Assembly (NCBI RefSeq): GCF_009856295.1
Contig: NZ_WMEU01000008.1
Coordinates: 54,371-118,370, forward strand
Source: Pontibacillus yanchengensis
GTDB taxonomy: Bacteria; Bacillota; Bacilli; Bacillales; BH030062
Length of the DNA stretch: 64,000 bases
Direction: 5' to 3'
Positions 1 through 11,931 of this stretch are shown here, in pieces. Every line of letters begins with the position of its first letter. Within the stretch, counting starts at the first letter, position 1. A program made the position numbers and the translations under genes. The notes beneath the pieces were generated by a model. That model was not told where the DNA came from. It worked only from the letters and a program-made list of their open reading frames with translations, and did no database searches.

Positions 1-713
1 TCAGTATCCCATGAAAGGACCACCTCACCAACATAGACTCCATGCTTTCCGGCAGCTGTGAGTAGTGTATTATTGATTTTCTCTCCATCTTTAAATAAGT
101 GATGAGTATGCCCACCAATAATGAGATCAATATCATCATACCTGCGGGCTATTTCTTGATCGTCATTAATCCCCAAGTGAGATAAAAGAACAACAATATC
201 AGCTTGTTCCTTAACTTCCATTACTATTTGATCTAGTAGCTCAAATGGTGATGTTACTTCCCAACCTAACAACTCATAGAAGGCTTTAAATGGTGCCGTT
301 AATCCGATTAATCCAAGCGTTGTTCCATTTTCGGTTGCCTTTAACGTGTATGGTTTTAACCAGCTTGGATCTTTGCCATCTTTGTTTGCTAAATTAGCAC
401 AGACCACATCAAAATCTGCTTGATCATAAAGCGTAAAAAGATCCTCATGGGTAAGTGTTATTCCCTCATTGTTTCCAATTGTAGCTACATCATAAGAAGC
501 TTTATTTAAAAGCTCCACATTAGCTTTCCCTTGCATCGCTTCTGCAATTGGATGAAACCGGTCCACATGGTCACCAATATCAATTAGAAACATCGGCTCG
601 TTACGCTTTTCATGATGCTTTCGTTGCTTATTCCAATGACCTACAATTTTTGACCAATTCTCAAAATGACTATGTAAATCGTTGGTATAGTAAAGAAAAA
701 TGTTCTCTTTCAT
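1..713 (-). CDS. yunD: YunD-like metallophosphoesterase / 5'-nucleotidase (3' part outside window)
   Basis: The reading frame opens at an ATG on the complementary strand (711-713) behind an AAGGAG ribosome site and stays open to the window edge, so only about 237 N-terminal residues are visible. The translation has the calcineurin-like metallophosphoesterase signatures: an early YTNDLHSHFENW (D-x-H metal site), IDIGDHVDR, IGNNEG (the GN[HE] motif), LLSHLG and GGHTHH. This is the domain of 5'-nucleotidases and 2',3'-cyclic phosphodiesterases of the UshA/YunD group. No signal peptide is seen, so it is probably cytoplasmic, like B. subtilis YunD. It lies directly upstream of the yunE homologue, with the yunE stop 13 bp before this start codon, the reverse of nothing unusual for this syntenic block. 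The exact substrate cannot be read from the sequence. Confidence 0.9.
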   Translation of the reverse strand, partial: MKENIFLYYTNDLHSHFENWSKIVGHWNKQRKHHEKRNEPMFLIDIGDHVDRFHPIAEAMQGKANVELLNKASYDVATIGNNEGITLTHEDLFTLYDQADFDVVCANLANKDGKDPSWLKPYTLKATENGTTLGLIGLTAPFKAFYELLGWEVTSPFELLDQIVMEVKEQADIVVLLSHLGINDDQEIARRYDDIDLIIGGHTHHLFKDGEKINNTLLTAAGKHGVYVGEVVLSWDT

Positions 714-725
714 ACAATCTACTCC

Positions 726-1550
726 TTACCCTATACCTTCCCAAATTAATCGAATACCAATCAAAATGAGAAGAATCCTTAAAGTCCAAACTACTGTTTC
801 ACTTTTCATTTTTTGGTTTACCTTCGCGCCTAATGTTCCACCAACCCATGCCCCAGGAATGAATAACAGTGTATAAAACCATGCAACATGTCCTAATAAG
901 ATGTGAGTTGTTGAACTTAGGATGCTCATGAAAAATATCATAAACATGGATGTTGCTGTAGCGATATGTGGGGGTACCCTAAATAATAAGATCATAGCAG
1001 GGACCATTAACGAACCACCCCCGATTCCAAATAAACCTGATAATATTCCTACTCCAAATGCCATGAAGGCACCTGTTAAAATTGGAATAGAGTAGTGATA
1101 CGTATGACCTTCTAAATCGATCGAGCTATGAACATACAGCGACTGCTTCCGAGGTGAATGAGGCCTTGTTTCTTTTTTACGTAAAAAAAATAAGGAAGAT
1201 ACAATAATCATGAGAATTCCAAACAAAAGAGTGAAAGGCTTCACTTCTATAAATTGATTCAACCAAGACCCTAAAATTCCACCTGGAATACTCCCAACTA
1301 AGAAGACAACACCAATTTTATAATCAATTCGTTTACTTTTTAGATACGAAATAGTGGAAGATAGCCCTGTAAAGACCATTACAATTAACGATATTCCTAC
1401 AATCTTTTGAGGTGTTACCCATGAAAAAGATTCCGAAAAATGATTTAAAAATAACAGACTAGGCACCAGGATGGTTCCACCACCTATCCCGGCTATACTT
1501 CCAATAAATGCAGTAAAGAAACCAATAATGATAATAAGAACTGCAACCAC
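726..1550 (-). CDS. yunE: TauE/SafE-family membrane exporter, YunE-like
   Basis: A 274-residue integral membrane protein with about eight hydrophobic segments arranged as two homologous halves. Each half has the glycine-rich TauE/SafE signature: GSIAGIGGGTILVPSL near residues 17-32 and GLFGIGGGSLMVPAM near residues 173-187. The family exports sulfite or other organosulfur anions; the true substrate of YunE is not known. The start is a GTG preceded by AGAGGAAT about 9 nt upstream. The gene precedes yunD on the same strand with a 12-bp gap, as in B. subtilis, so the two are probably co-transcribed. Length is normal for the family. Confidence 0.9.
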   Translation of the reverse strand: MVAVLIIIIGFFTAFIGSIAGIGGGTILVPSLLFLNHFSESFSWVTPQKIVGISLIVMVFTGLSSTISYLKSKRIDYKIGVVFLVGSIPGGILGSWLNQFIEVKPFTLLFGILMIIVSSLFFLRKKETRPHSPRKQSLYVHSSIDLEGHTYHYSIPILTGAFMAFGVGILSGLFGIGGGSLMVPAMILLFRVPPHIATATSMFMIFFMSILSSTTHILLGHVAWFYTLLFIPGAWVGGTLGAKVNQKMKSETVVWTLRILLILIGIRLIWEGIG

Positions 1551-1657
1551 TTTAAATTATTCCTCTCTATTCTAACTCTAATTCTACGTTTATCTTATCA
1601 TCTTTCCCCATATAAAAACATGAATCGATGTTAAAATCCTTCTCTTATTCCATTATT

Positions 1658-2165
1658 GCCCCATTATCTTGAAGACTTGGATTCGAGATAATCTGGGTAA
1701 GAGAAATGTTTCCGTTGTATTATTTAGAGAAAAGATGGGCCTGGAAATAGCTCGCTTTCCTGCGGCCCTACAGGATGTAGGGTCGTTCGACGTTGTCACA
1801 CGATGTGACGGTTTGAGTCGAACTTCATCTGGATCGATTCGTCTCCTCGGGCCAAAATGCGGCCCTGTGGGGTCTCGACACATCCGTTTTTCCGCGGGAG
1901 TCTCGCCATTTCCAGGCCCATCTTTGCATTCGTTTGGTTTAACGGAAACATCGCCATTTGTTGTGGGTGTACACAAATGATATACGTTCTTCGTTAGGCA
2001 AATACATATCTTTTTGTGACAAAACACATTTTATTAAAAGATATCTTGGTTGTTCTGCAAAGCATGAAACATATAGTCCCACCACCTTTATTCTAACTAA
2101 ATCTATGGAAACATTCCTCCTTCGGGATTACCAAATTTATCTCGATTTCAAGTATTCCAGATTAT
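1658..2165. repeat. Structured repeat element, copy 1 (terminal and nested inverted repeats)
   Basis: Positions 1658-2065 match 32585-32992 with no gaps and only two mismatches that I can find by eye (1677 and the base near 1801). The left end CATTATCTTGAAGACTTG recurs inverted at the right end (about 2140-2165), giving terminal inverted repeats of about 25-30 bp. Inside lie nested inverted pairs: ATGTTTCCGTT (about 1708) with AACGGAAACAT (about 1938), and AGATGGGCCTGGAAAT (1733) with its complement near 1907-1923, plus small stems CCTACA/TGTAGG and GTCACA/TGTGAC. Open frames on both strands (124 and 103 codons) exist but have no ribosome site and no recognisable domain; I treat them as by-products of the GC-richer repeat. 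The right end abuts the sufB terminator. It has MITE-like ends, but no transposase is present. Confidence 0.85.
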
Positions 2166-2187
2166 GCGACTTATATGAAATAGTATC

Positions 2188-2222
2188 AAAAAAGAGCTAT
2201 CCTATGAGGATAGCTCTTTTTG
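2188..2222 (-). terminator. Rho-independent terminator of the suf operon
   Basis: A 14-bp perfect stem (AAAAGAGCTATCCT with its complement) around a 3-nt loop, followed on the complementary strand by a T-run, begins 11 bp after the sufB stop codon. Confidence 0.9.
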
Positions 2223-2232
2223 TTTATATTTA

Positions 2233-3630
2233 TTAACCGATGGAACCTTCCATCTCGAATTTGATTAGGCGGTTCATTTCTACGGCATATTCCATTGGTA
2301 GTTCTTTTGTGAATGGCTCGATGAAGCCCATTACGATCATTTCTGTAGCTTCTTGCTCAGAAATTCCGCGGCTCATCAAGTAGAACAATTGCTCTTCAGA
2401 TACCTTAGAAACTTTCGCTTCGTGCTCTAATGAAATGTTTTCGTTCATAATCTCATTATAAGGGATTGTATCTGATTTAGATTTATTGTCCATGATTAGC
2501 GTGTCACATTCAACGTTTGAACGAGCACCTTCAGCTTTTCGGCCGAACTGTACAATACCACGGTACGTTACGTTACCACCTTGTTTGGAGATTGATTTAG
2601 AAACGATAGTGGAAGACGTGTTCGGTGCCTGGTGAATCATTTTTGCACCAGCGTCTTGGTGCTGCCCTTTTCCAGCTAATGCGATAGAAAGCGTCATACC
2701 ACGTGCGCCTTCACCTGCTAGAATAACAGAAGGGTACTTCATAGTTAGCTTAGAACCAAGGTTACCGTCTACCCATTCCATTGTTGCACCAGCGCCAGCT
2801 TTCGCACGCTTGGTAACTAAGTTATATACGTTGTTTGCCCAGTTTTGGATTGTTGTATAACGGCAATATGCATTATCTTTAACATAGATTTCAACAATCG
2901 CACTGTGTAGAGAGTTTGTTGTATAAACTGGAGCTGTACAACCTTCAACATAGTGAACAGATGCTTCTTCGTCTACAATGATAAGCGTACGCTCAAACTG
3001 TCCCATGTTTTCTGAATTAATACGGAAATAGGCTTGAAGTGGAGTGTCCACTTTTGCACCTTTTGGAACGTAAATGAAAGAGCCGCCGGACCAAACTGCA
3101 GAGTTAAGAGCTGCGAATTTGTTATCAGCAGGAGGAATGATTTTACCAAAGTATTCACGGAAAAGATCCTCATTCTCTTTAAGTGCCGTATCTGTATCTT
3201 TAAATACGATACCTTGATTTTCTAAGTCCTCTTGCATGTTATGATACACAACCTCAGATTCATACTGAGCGGAAACACCTGCAAGGTACTTTTGTTCTGC
3301 CTCAGGGATACCTAATTTATCAAACGTTTGCTTGATTTCTTCAGGAACTTCATCCCAAGAACGTTCGGTATTCTCAGATGGTTTTACGTAGTACGTAATC
3401 TCATCAAAGTCAAGTTCATTTAAATCGCCGCCCCATTGAGGCATTGGCATTTTATAAAACTGTTTAAGAGCTTTCAAACGGAAGTCAAGCATCCATTCTG
3501 GCTCATCTTTTTGATTCGAAATCTCACGAACAATATCCTCTGTTAGACCGCGTTGGGTACGAAAGATGGATACGTCTTTATCATGAAACCCATATTGATA
3601 TTCGCCAACTTCTGGTTCTTTCTTTGCCAT
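2233..3630 (-). CDS. sufB: Fe-S cluster assembly scaffold SufB
   Basis: A 465-residue SufB. It is the beta-helical core protein of the SufBCD scaffold, on which iron-sulfur clusters are built from sulfur delivered by SufS/SufU and with ATP turnover by SufC. Family hallmarks include the N-terminal YQYGFHDKD, the central [16 protein letters not shown] and VEGCTAP, and the C-terminal [21 protein letters not shown] shared with SufD. It starts at an ATG behind AAAGGAGG. It is the last gene of sufC-sufD-sufS-sufU-sufB, the standard Firmicute order (yurY-yurX-yurW-yurV-yurU), and is followed by a strong terminator. Length is typical. SUF is usually the sole and essential Fe-S system in Bacilli. Confidence 0.98.
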   Translation of the reverse strand: MAKKEPEVGEYQYGFHDKDVSIFRTQRGLTEDIVREISNQKDEPEWMLDFRLKALKQFYKMPMPQWGGDLNELDFDEITYYVKPSENTERSWDEVPEEIKQTFDKLGIPEAEQKYLAGVSAQYESEVVYHNMQEDLENQGIVFKDTDTALKENEDLFREYFGKIIPPADNKFAALNSAVWSGGSFIYVPKGAKVDTPLQAYFRINSENMGQFERTLIIVDEEASVHYVEGCTAPVYTTNSLHSAIVEIYVKDNAYCRYTTIQNWANNVYNLVTKRAKAGAGATMEWVDGNLGSKLTMKYPSVILAGEGARGMTLSIALAGKGQHQDAGAKMIHQAPNTSSTIVSKSISKQGGNVTYRGIVQFGRKAEGARSNVECDTLIMDNKSKSDTIPYNEIMNENISLEHEAKVSKVSEEQLFYLMSRGISEQEATEMIVMGFIEPFTKELPMEYAVEMNRLIKFEMEGSIG

Positions 3631-3670
3631 CGATCAAAACCTCCTTTAGGTAATAATCACAGAGCTAAGG

Positions 3671-6637
<2,967 letters not shown>

Positions 6638-6655
6638 GATATCCCTCCTAACTGA

Positions 6656-7435
6656 TTACGCTTCTATTGTTTCATCTTCAATGCCTAGCTCTTGCTTAAT
6701 CCAATCATAGCCTTCTGCTTCTAGACGCTGTGCTAGTTCCGGCCCACCAGATTTCACAATACGACCTTGCATCATCACATGTACTTGATCAGGTGTAATG
6801 TAGTTCAATAGACGCTGATAGTGAGTAATGATTAAGCAACCGAATTGGTCGTCACGCATCTTATTGATACCTTTTGCAACAACTTTTAATGCGTCGATGT
6901 CAAGACCAGAGTCAATTTCATCAAGGATGCCGATTTCTGGCTTAAGCATCATTAACTGTAGGATTTCGTTACGCTTTTTCTCGCCACCTGAGAATCCTTC
7001 GTTTAGATAACGTTGTGCCATATTTTTATCAATATCAAGATAATCCATGTTATCGTCCATTTCTTTAATGAACTTCATTAGATTAATCTCGTCGCCTTCT
7101 TCACGTTTAGAGTTAATAGAAGAACGCAAGAAATCGGAGTTTGTTACTCCGGAAATTTCACTTGGATACTGCATGGCTAGGAATAGACCTGCTTGAGCAC
7201 GTTCATCAACTTCCATTTCAAGAACATCTTCTCCATCAAGTGTAATAGAACCACTTGTGATTTCATATTTAGGATGTCCCATGATCGCTGATGCTAGCGT
7301 AGATTTACCTGTACCGTTTGGTCCCATTACTGCATGGAATTCGCCACCTGTAAGTGTAAGGTTTACGCCTTTTAATATTTCTTTACCTTCAATTTCTACA
7401 TGAAGATCTTTAATTTCTAGAGTTGATCCTGCCAT
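6656..7435 (-). CDS. sufC: Fe-S assembly ATPase SufC
   Basis: A 259-residue ABC-type ATPase that powers conformational change in SufBCD. It has the Walker A motif GPNGTGKST (residues about 39-47), the ABC signature FSGGEKKRNE (about 147) and the Walker B motif ILDEIDSGLD characteristic of SufC. No membrane domain is expected. It is the first gene of the suf operon; the ribosome site is GGAGGT. The promoter must lie in the AT-rich 7440-7600 segment, which also has several partial -10-like sequences, but I could not choose one. Confidence 0.98.
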   Translation of the reverse strand: MAGSTLEIKDLHVEIEGKEILKGVNLTLTGGEFHAVMGPNGTGKSTLASAIMGHPKYEITSGSITLDGEDVLEMEVDERAQAGLFLAMQYPSEISGVTNSDFLRSSINSKREEGDEINLMKFIKEMDDNMDYLDIDKNMAQRYLNEGFSGGEKKRNEILQLMMLKPEIGILDEIDSGLDIDALKVVAKGINKMRDDQFGCLIITHYQRLLNYITPDQVHVMMQGRIVKSGGPELAQRLEAEGYDWIKQELGIEDETIEA

Positions 7436-7799
7436 CTAAATACCTCCAATATCATGTCTTTTATATGCTTCGATTTGAGGACCTCATGTTTCATTCTCAA
7501 TCTATTCTCATTAACAATCTTATATCAAATTAAAATTATTATCAACTGTTTTCCCTTACTGGTAATCATTAGAACAAATTACCTGTAATGAAGTGATAAT
7601 AAATGAGAAAAAGGCCAAGTTTCTTCCTTATTATAATGAAAAAACACTACTTCCATATGATAACAACTTCTATATGGTTTGAAAACAAGTAGGGTTATGG
7701 ATTCATCACTTCAGACTAACTTAAAATGAACTACTAAAAACGCTCTAGAGCAACAATTATACTGGAGTTTATGGGAAACTTGTCCCAGAAAACAAGAAA

Positions 7800-7880
7800 A
7801 GTGAGATTCGATGTTGATTGATATCGATCGATTATAGAAGAGGGATCATACCAGTAGCTGGATGTTAGAGCTAGACAAGT
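7800..7880. repeat. Degenerate copy of the small dispersed intergenic repeat
   Basis: GATTCGATGTTGA, a GAAGAGGGA stretch, CATACCAGTAGCTGG and TTAGAGCTAG correspond in order to the right half of the better copy at 20941-21137 (GATTCGATGTTAACTTATCG ... CATACTAGTCGCTGGGCG ... AGAGCTAG). The left half is missing. Confidence 0.6.
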
Positions 7881-7916
7881 ATGAACCAGATTCTACATTC
7901 TTTCATCCTTCAATAA

Positions 7917-7945
7917 AAACAGGCGACTAAAGGTCGCCTGTTTTC
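7917..7945 (-). terminator. Rho-independent terminator
   Basis: AAAACAGGCGAC and GTCGCCTGTTTT form a 12-bp perfect stem with a TAAA-like loop, 33 bp beyond the stop codon of the small gene at 7978. Confidence 0.85.
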
Positions 7946-7977
7946 TAATTTATCTTAATAATGTATAGATAGGATTC

Positions 7978-8166
7978 TTAGCGATGTATTTTCCGATCAA
8001 CTTCAGCTACGATTCTTTGACTTTGTTCAAACTCTTGCTGTCGCCGTTGTTCAACCTTAAGACGTTGGTCTAATCGACGACTGTATTCCGCGTAGCCCAT
8101 ACCATGAGATTGGTGCATTGCCTTTTCCATCTCATTTGTGTAATTCAAGTTCAATTGGTCACTAAT
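7978..8166 (-). CDS. Small hydrophilic protein of unknown function
   Basis: A short open frame ending at TAA (7978-7980) encodes a charged, glutamine- and arginine-rich protein with EKAMHQSHGMGYAEYSRRL, then a helical region rich in Q, E and R. It is followed by a clean terminator, which supports expression. The start is uncertain. The only good ribosome site (AAGGGATGG) is spaced for an ATT codon at 8164-8166, giving 62 residues; a TTG at 8154 (58 residues) and an ATG at 8130 (50 residues) lack a clear site. A true ATT start would be unusual. I do not recognise a family. Confidence 0.55.
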   Translation of the reverse strand: MSDQLNLNYTNEMEKAMHQSHGMGYAEYSRRLDQRLKVEQRRQQEFEQSQRIVAEVDRKIHR

Positions 8167-8361
8167 AGTGAATCCATCCCTTCAAATTTATCAATGTTTA
8201 CAAAATAAATTTTACCATAGGGAAACTCCCTTCACAAAAGGCGTTTACATCTATTTTCACCTGTTTGCAAGTGAGACATCACGAACAGAATTAATACCTA
8301 GACACACCATATAATTCATCGATATTTCTTTAATTTGCTTAAATTTATTCAAGTTTTGTTA

Positions 8362-8736
8362 CTAGTGTTTATTTTCTTGCAATTCATGAATACTTTCTTG
8401 CACAAGGGTTACAGCTTGGCTTAAAGCAGCCCCTCCGCCGAACGCAGCAGATACTCCACATGCTTCCATCATTTCTTCGTAAGAAGCACCATGATCAAGG
8501 CAACCTTTTGTATGGTAGATCATGCAATACTCATCTTGAGCTACAACACTAATGCCAAGAGCAATCAATTGCTTTTCTTTCTGTGATAAAGTTCCTTCTG
8601 CAAAACACGCTTCTGTAAACTTACTAAAATGATGTGCTACGTCAGGTAAATGTGTAGAGAAAGTTCCCATACCATGCTTATAGTCAAATAACGCCTGTTC
8701 ACTTGTATTCATTGCTTGGTGTTGTTTTTGGTCCAT
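8362..8736 (-). CDS. yurZ: Carboxymuconolactone decarboxylase-like (AhpD-fold) protein, YurZ-like
   Basis: A 124-residue single-domain protein of the CMD/AhpD fold. The core KEKQLIALGISVVAQDEYC followed by MIYHTKGCLDHGAS carries the conserved E, Cys and His of the family and the second helix pair; the Cys-x3-His spacing is seen rather than the AhpD CxxC. Its role is unknown: family members act as peroxidase partners or decarboxylases. I start at MDQKQHQAMN, because an in-frame ATG five codons earlier is itself the Shine-Dalgarno sequence (TTGGAGGGA). Its location between sufC and metQ is the position of yurZ in B. subtilis. Confidence 0.85.
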   Translation of the reverse strand: MDQKQHQAMNTSEQALFDYKHGMGTFSTHLPDVAHHFSKFTEACFAEGTLSQKEKQLIALGISVVAQDEYCMIYHTKGCLDHGASYEEMMEACGVSAAFGGGAALSQAVTLVQESIHELQENKH

Positions 8737-8819
8737 AAAAAATCCCTCCAAGGATAATAATTAACTACGAATAGTATGACCTACATACTATAGATTATCC
8801 GTGGAGGGAAATAAATTAC

Positions 8820-9707
8820 TTATTTACTAACAGGCACGATGGCACCGTTGTATTTCTCTTTCATAAATTGCTTAATTTCCTCAGATTGTAGAACTTCTAA
8901 AACAGTTTGAAGCGCTTTGCTATCTTTGTTTTCTGACTTTGTAACAAGTAAGTTTGCATAAGGTGATTCTGAACCTTCCATAAATAGAGAATCTTCTGTT
9001 GGGTTCAACCCTGCTTCAATTGCATAGTTTGTGTTAATAGCTACTAATGCATCTTCTTCACGCTCATAGTTTTGAGGTAGTAGACCTGCATCAACATCAG
9101 CAGAGAACTTTAGGTTTTTAGGATTTTTGGCGATATCCTCGATTTTTGCACTTTTCTTATCTATACCTTCTTTTAACTCGATAATACCCTTTGATTCGAA
9201 TAGAGAAAGAATACGTCCATGGTCAGCTACAGAACGACTCATAATCACTTCTGTTCCCTTTGGAATCTCGTCAATGCTGTTAATATTTTTTGAGTAAACT
9301 CCCATTGGTTCTATGTGAACTGGACCAATGCTTGCGAAGTCATATCCAAATTCTTTTTTCTGGTCTTCAAGATATGGTGTGTGTTGGAAGTAGTTGGCAT
9401 CAATAGCCCCACTAGATAGATCTTTATTTGGCAGAATATAATCCTGGTACGTTTCAATGTTTAGTTTAATTCCTTTTTCTTTCAAAAGTGGTTTTGCTTC
9501 TTCAAGAATCTCAGCATGTGGAGTGCTTGAAGCGCCAATTGTCAGTTCTTTTACTTCCTCACTTTGTTGATCAGAAGAACCTTCCTCTGATGCTGAGTCG
9601 GATGAGTTCCCATTTGATGATTCTTCAGAGTTACCCTCAGAAGTTCCGCAAGCTGCTAGTACTAAAATAAATAATGTACTTGCAAGTAGTGTTAGAAATT
9701 TTTTCAT
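8820..9707 (-). CDS. metQ: Methionine ABC transporter substrate-binding lipoprotein MetQ
   Basis: A 295-residue NlpA-family lipoprotein. A signal peptide ends in the lipobox LVLAACG with the lipidated Cys20, followed by an acidic Ser/Gly-rich linker to about residue 52. The binding domain (ELTIGASSTPHAEILEEAKP, DANYFQHTPYLEDQKKEFGY) is typical of MetQ. It captures methionine outside the membrane and delivers it to MetP/MetN. It is the last gene of metN-metP-metQ, which is controlled by the SAM riboswitch upstream of metN; the gap to metP is 16 bp. Confidence 0.96.
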   Translation of the reverse strand: MKKFLTLLASTLFILVLAACGTSEGNSEESSNGNSSDSASEEGSSDQQSEEVKELTIGASSTPHAEILEEAKPLLKEKGIKLNIETYQDYILPNKDLSSGAIDANYFQHTPYLEDQKKEFGYDFASIGPVHIEPMGVYSKNINSIDEIPKGTEVIMSRSVADHGRILSLFESKGIIELKEGIDKKSAKIEDIAKNPKNLKFSADVDAGLLPQNYEREEDALVAINTNYAIEAGLNPTEDSLFMEGSESPYANLLVTKSENKDSKALQTVLEVLQSEEIKQFMKEKYNGAIVPVSK

Positions 9708-9723
9708 GATTTCTCTCTCCTTT

Positions 9724-10392
9724 TTATCGTTTATCTAATTTATTTGATACATAATCGCCTAGAAATTGAAATAAGAAAACGATTAATACTATTAAAATGG
9801 TACTTACTAATACAACATCAAAATCCCATCTCTGGAAACCCTTCAAGTAAGCTAGGTCACCTAAGCCTCCTGCACCAATAACACCAGCCATCGCTGTATA
9901 ACTAATAAGTGCAATAGCTGTAACTGTTATCCCTGATATTAGTGCAGGCATTGATTCTGGCAAGAGAACCTTGAAAATAATAGTCGATGTCTTTGCACCC
10001 ATACCTTTGGCTGCCTCAATGACACCTTTATCAACTTCCTTCAGTGCTATCTCTACCATCCTTCCATAAAAAGGGGAAGCTCCAATAATCAGGGCAGGTA
10101 ACGCTGCATTAGGACCTCTGATGGTTCCAATTAGGAATTCCGTAAAAGGGAATAACAACAATATTAAGATGATAAATGGAATCGCTCTAAACACGTTGAC
10201 TACCGTAGCTACAATGAAATTCAGTATTTTATTTGCCCATAATCCATCTTTTGCAGTTAAATATAAAAGTAACCCAAGAGCAATCCCAAAAATAAATGTA
10301 CCTAAGACAGAAATGCCTGTCATATATATAGTTTCCTTCGTTGCTTCTATCAAGTCTGCCATTTTTACATTTGGAAATAAACTACGAAGCAT
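9724..10392 (-). CDS. metP: Methionine ABC transporter permease MetP (MetI-type)
   Basis: A 222-residue permease with about five transmembrane segments and the cytoplasmic EAA-type loop around EAAKGMGAKTSTIIFKVLLPE that docks on the MetN ATPase. It is a BPD-type inner membrane component for methionine import. The ATG at 10392 lies inside the end of metN (11-nt overlap) and has GAGGTGAA upstream, so translation is coupled. Length matches the family. Confidence 0.96.
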   Translation of the reverse strand: MLRSLFPNVKMADLIEATKETIYMTGISVLGTFIFGIALGLLLYLTAKDGLWANKILNFIVATVVNVFRAIPFIILILLLFPFTEFLIGTIRGPNAALPALIIGASPFYGRMVEIALKEVDKGVIEAAKGMGAKTSTIIFKVLLPESMPALISGITVTAIALISYTAMAGVIGAGGLGDLAYLKGFQRWDFDVVLVSTILIVLIVFLFQFLGDYVSNKLDKR

Positions 10393-11410
10393 TTGGATTC
10401 ACCTCAACTTTGACCGATGTTTCAGAAATATATTGAATGGCCTCTTGTATAACTTGTTCTTCTCCAGTTAGGTGAACGACCAAGGTTCCATAAGCCCCTT
10501 TTTGAGTCTGAGTGATTTTACCCTGCAGAATGTTAATAGAGATATCATATTGTTTTGCTACCTCACTAATGACTGCCTGGTTTGTCTTCTCTCCTACAAA
10601 ATGAAGTTTTACTATATGACCTGAATCATATTGTGTAAGAATTTCCTGTAACGAATCATCTTGGTCTCGATCACCCATGACTTGTTCAACAAATCGCTTG
10701 GTCACCTTTTGTTGAGGATTCCGAAACACATCTAAAACATCACCTTGTTCCACAACTCGTCCCTCTTCCATTACAGCTACACGGTTACTAATTTTACGGA
10801 TAACATGCATCTCATGTGTAATTAGAATAATGGTCAAGCCAAGTTTCTTATTGATATCTGTTAGAAGATCTAATATAGAATCCGTCGTTTCAGGATCAAG
10901 TGCAGATGTTGCCTCGTCACATAAAAGAACCTTTGGTTTATTTGCTAGTGCTCTTGCAATCCCAACTCTTTGCTTTTGTCCACCGCTAAGTTGAGAAGGA
11001 TATGCATTTTCTCTTCCAGACAGTCCAACTAGATCAACAAGTTCATTTACTCGTTGTTCTCTATCTTGTTTAGAAACATTGGCAATCTCAAGCGGAAAAC
11101 CAATATTCTCCTTAACTGTTCTTGACCAAAGTAAATTAAAATGTTGATAGATCATTCCTATTTCTTGTCTTGCATGTCGAAGACCTTTACCTCTTAGTTT
11201 TGAAATATCGTTTCCATCTATTATGACTTCTCCACTAGTTGGGTCCTCAAGGCGATTGAGTAAGCGGATAAATGTACTCTTTCCAGCACCACTGTACCCA
11301 ATCACTCCAAATATTTCACCTTTTTCGATATCTAAGCTTACATCATCAACCGCTTGAACATTTCCTGAACTGGACTGAAATACTTTTTGTAATTCCTTAA
11401 TTGAAATCAA
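10382..11410 (-). CDS. metN: Methionine ABC transporter ATP-binding protein MetN
   Basis: A 342-residue ATPase with Walker A GYSGAGKST (about residues 38-46), signature LSGGQKQRVGIARAL, Walker B VLLCDEATSALD, and a C-terminal NIL regulatory domain (about 265-340) that senses methionine in this family. It energises methionine import through MetP and MetQ. It is the first gene of the operon; the leader contains a SAM-I riboswitch and terminator, so it should be expressed when S-adenosylmethionine is low. Confidence 0.97.
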   Translation of the reverse strand: MISIKELQKVFQSSSGNVQAVDDVSLDIEKGEIFGVIGYSGAGKSTFIRLLNRLEDPTSGEVIIDGNDISKLRGKGLRHARQEIGMIYQHFNLLWSRTVKENIGFPLEIANVSKQDREQRVNELVDLVGLSGRENAYPSQLSGGQKQRVGIARALANKPKVLLCDEATSALDPETTDSILDLLTDINKKLGLTIILITHEMHVIRKISNRVAVMEEGRVVEQGDVLDVFRNPQQKVTKRFVEQVMGDRDQDDSLQEILTQYDSGHIVKLHFVGEKTNQAVISEVAKQYDISINILQGKITQTQKGAYGTLVVHLTGEEQVIQEAIQYISETSVKVEVNPNAS

Positions 11411-11540
11411 TGTCGATTACCTCCCTTTTGCTCCGACTATACTGATAATTTTACTTGGATTTATGGTTGAAGAGTTAAAATATTGTTTAGGTTTACTTAG
11501 ACAAGACAAGCGTAAGTGCTAAAAGCTTTCTTACTTTTTA

Positions 11541-11578
11541 AATAAAAAACCTTTCTGCCCAAGAGGACAAAAAGGTTT
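11541..11578 (-). terminator. Riboswitch-controlled terminator of metNPQ
   Basis: On the complementary strand AAACCTTT...AAAGGTTT closes a hairpin followed by TTTTTTATT, located between the SAM aptamer and metN. Its 5' arm lies just after the aptamer, as expected for the OFF-state terminator of a transcriptional S-box. Confidence 0.85.
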
Positions 11579-11596
11579 ATGTGTAAACACTTCGTC

Positions 11597-11704
11597 CTCT
11601 CATCTATCTAAGTCTAAAACTTAGCAGGATTTGGCACCTTTCAAACATGGTTGATGGTTGCCGGGCTTCATAGGGCCAGTCCCTCCGCCTCTCGTGATAA
11701 GAGA
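11597..11704 (-). promoter_or_regulatory. SAM-I (S-box) riboswitch
   Basis: Read on the complementary strand, the P1 arms CTCTTATC (11696-11703) and GATGAGAG (11597-11604) enclose the S-box core: AGAGGCGGAGGGA, TGGCCCTATGAAGCCCGGCAACC, and GAAAGGTGCCAAATCCTGC with the GCTAAG closing segment. These are diagnostic SAM-I elements. Position and orientation predict SAM-dependent termination of metNPQ. Confidence 0.96.
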
Positions 11705-11931
11705 TTCACGTTCTTTATTTAATTAAAGCATTAACTTACTTATTCACTAAAATTGATTCTAGCATGGTTAAACTTATAAGGTCAAGAAGTTTAACATTAA
11801 AACTTTATATGTTTCCACAACTGATATCAATGTCTCTTAATTAGGAAATAGTATGAATAAGTTGATTCTAATAAGAGTGTGATTTATGTTAGCATGTGGA
11901 TGAATATTCGTCAATATAAAGGAGTTTGATT

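Larger units (their letters stand above)
7436..7977. other. Intergenic region: suf promoter zone and degenerate repeat copy
   Basis: No coding frame is credible here. The part next to sufC is AT-rich and should carry the suf promoter. Positions about 7800-7880 contain a degraded member of the small dispersed repeat family (AGATTCGATGTTGATTGAT ... GCTGGATGTTAGAGCTAG). Downstream is the terminator of the next small gene. Confidence 0.6.

Noticed and set aside
1653..2027. Open frames of 124 and 103 codons on both strands inside the repeat at 1658, repeated at 32535-32954 and 32548-32907
   Set aside because: No ribosome sites or domains; both strands stay open because the repeat is GC-richer than its surroundings. 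In copy 2 the frame runs on into unrelated flanking DNA.
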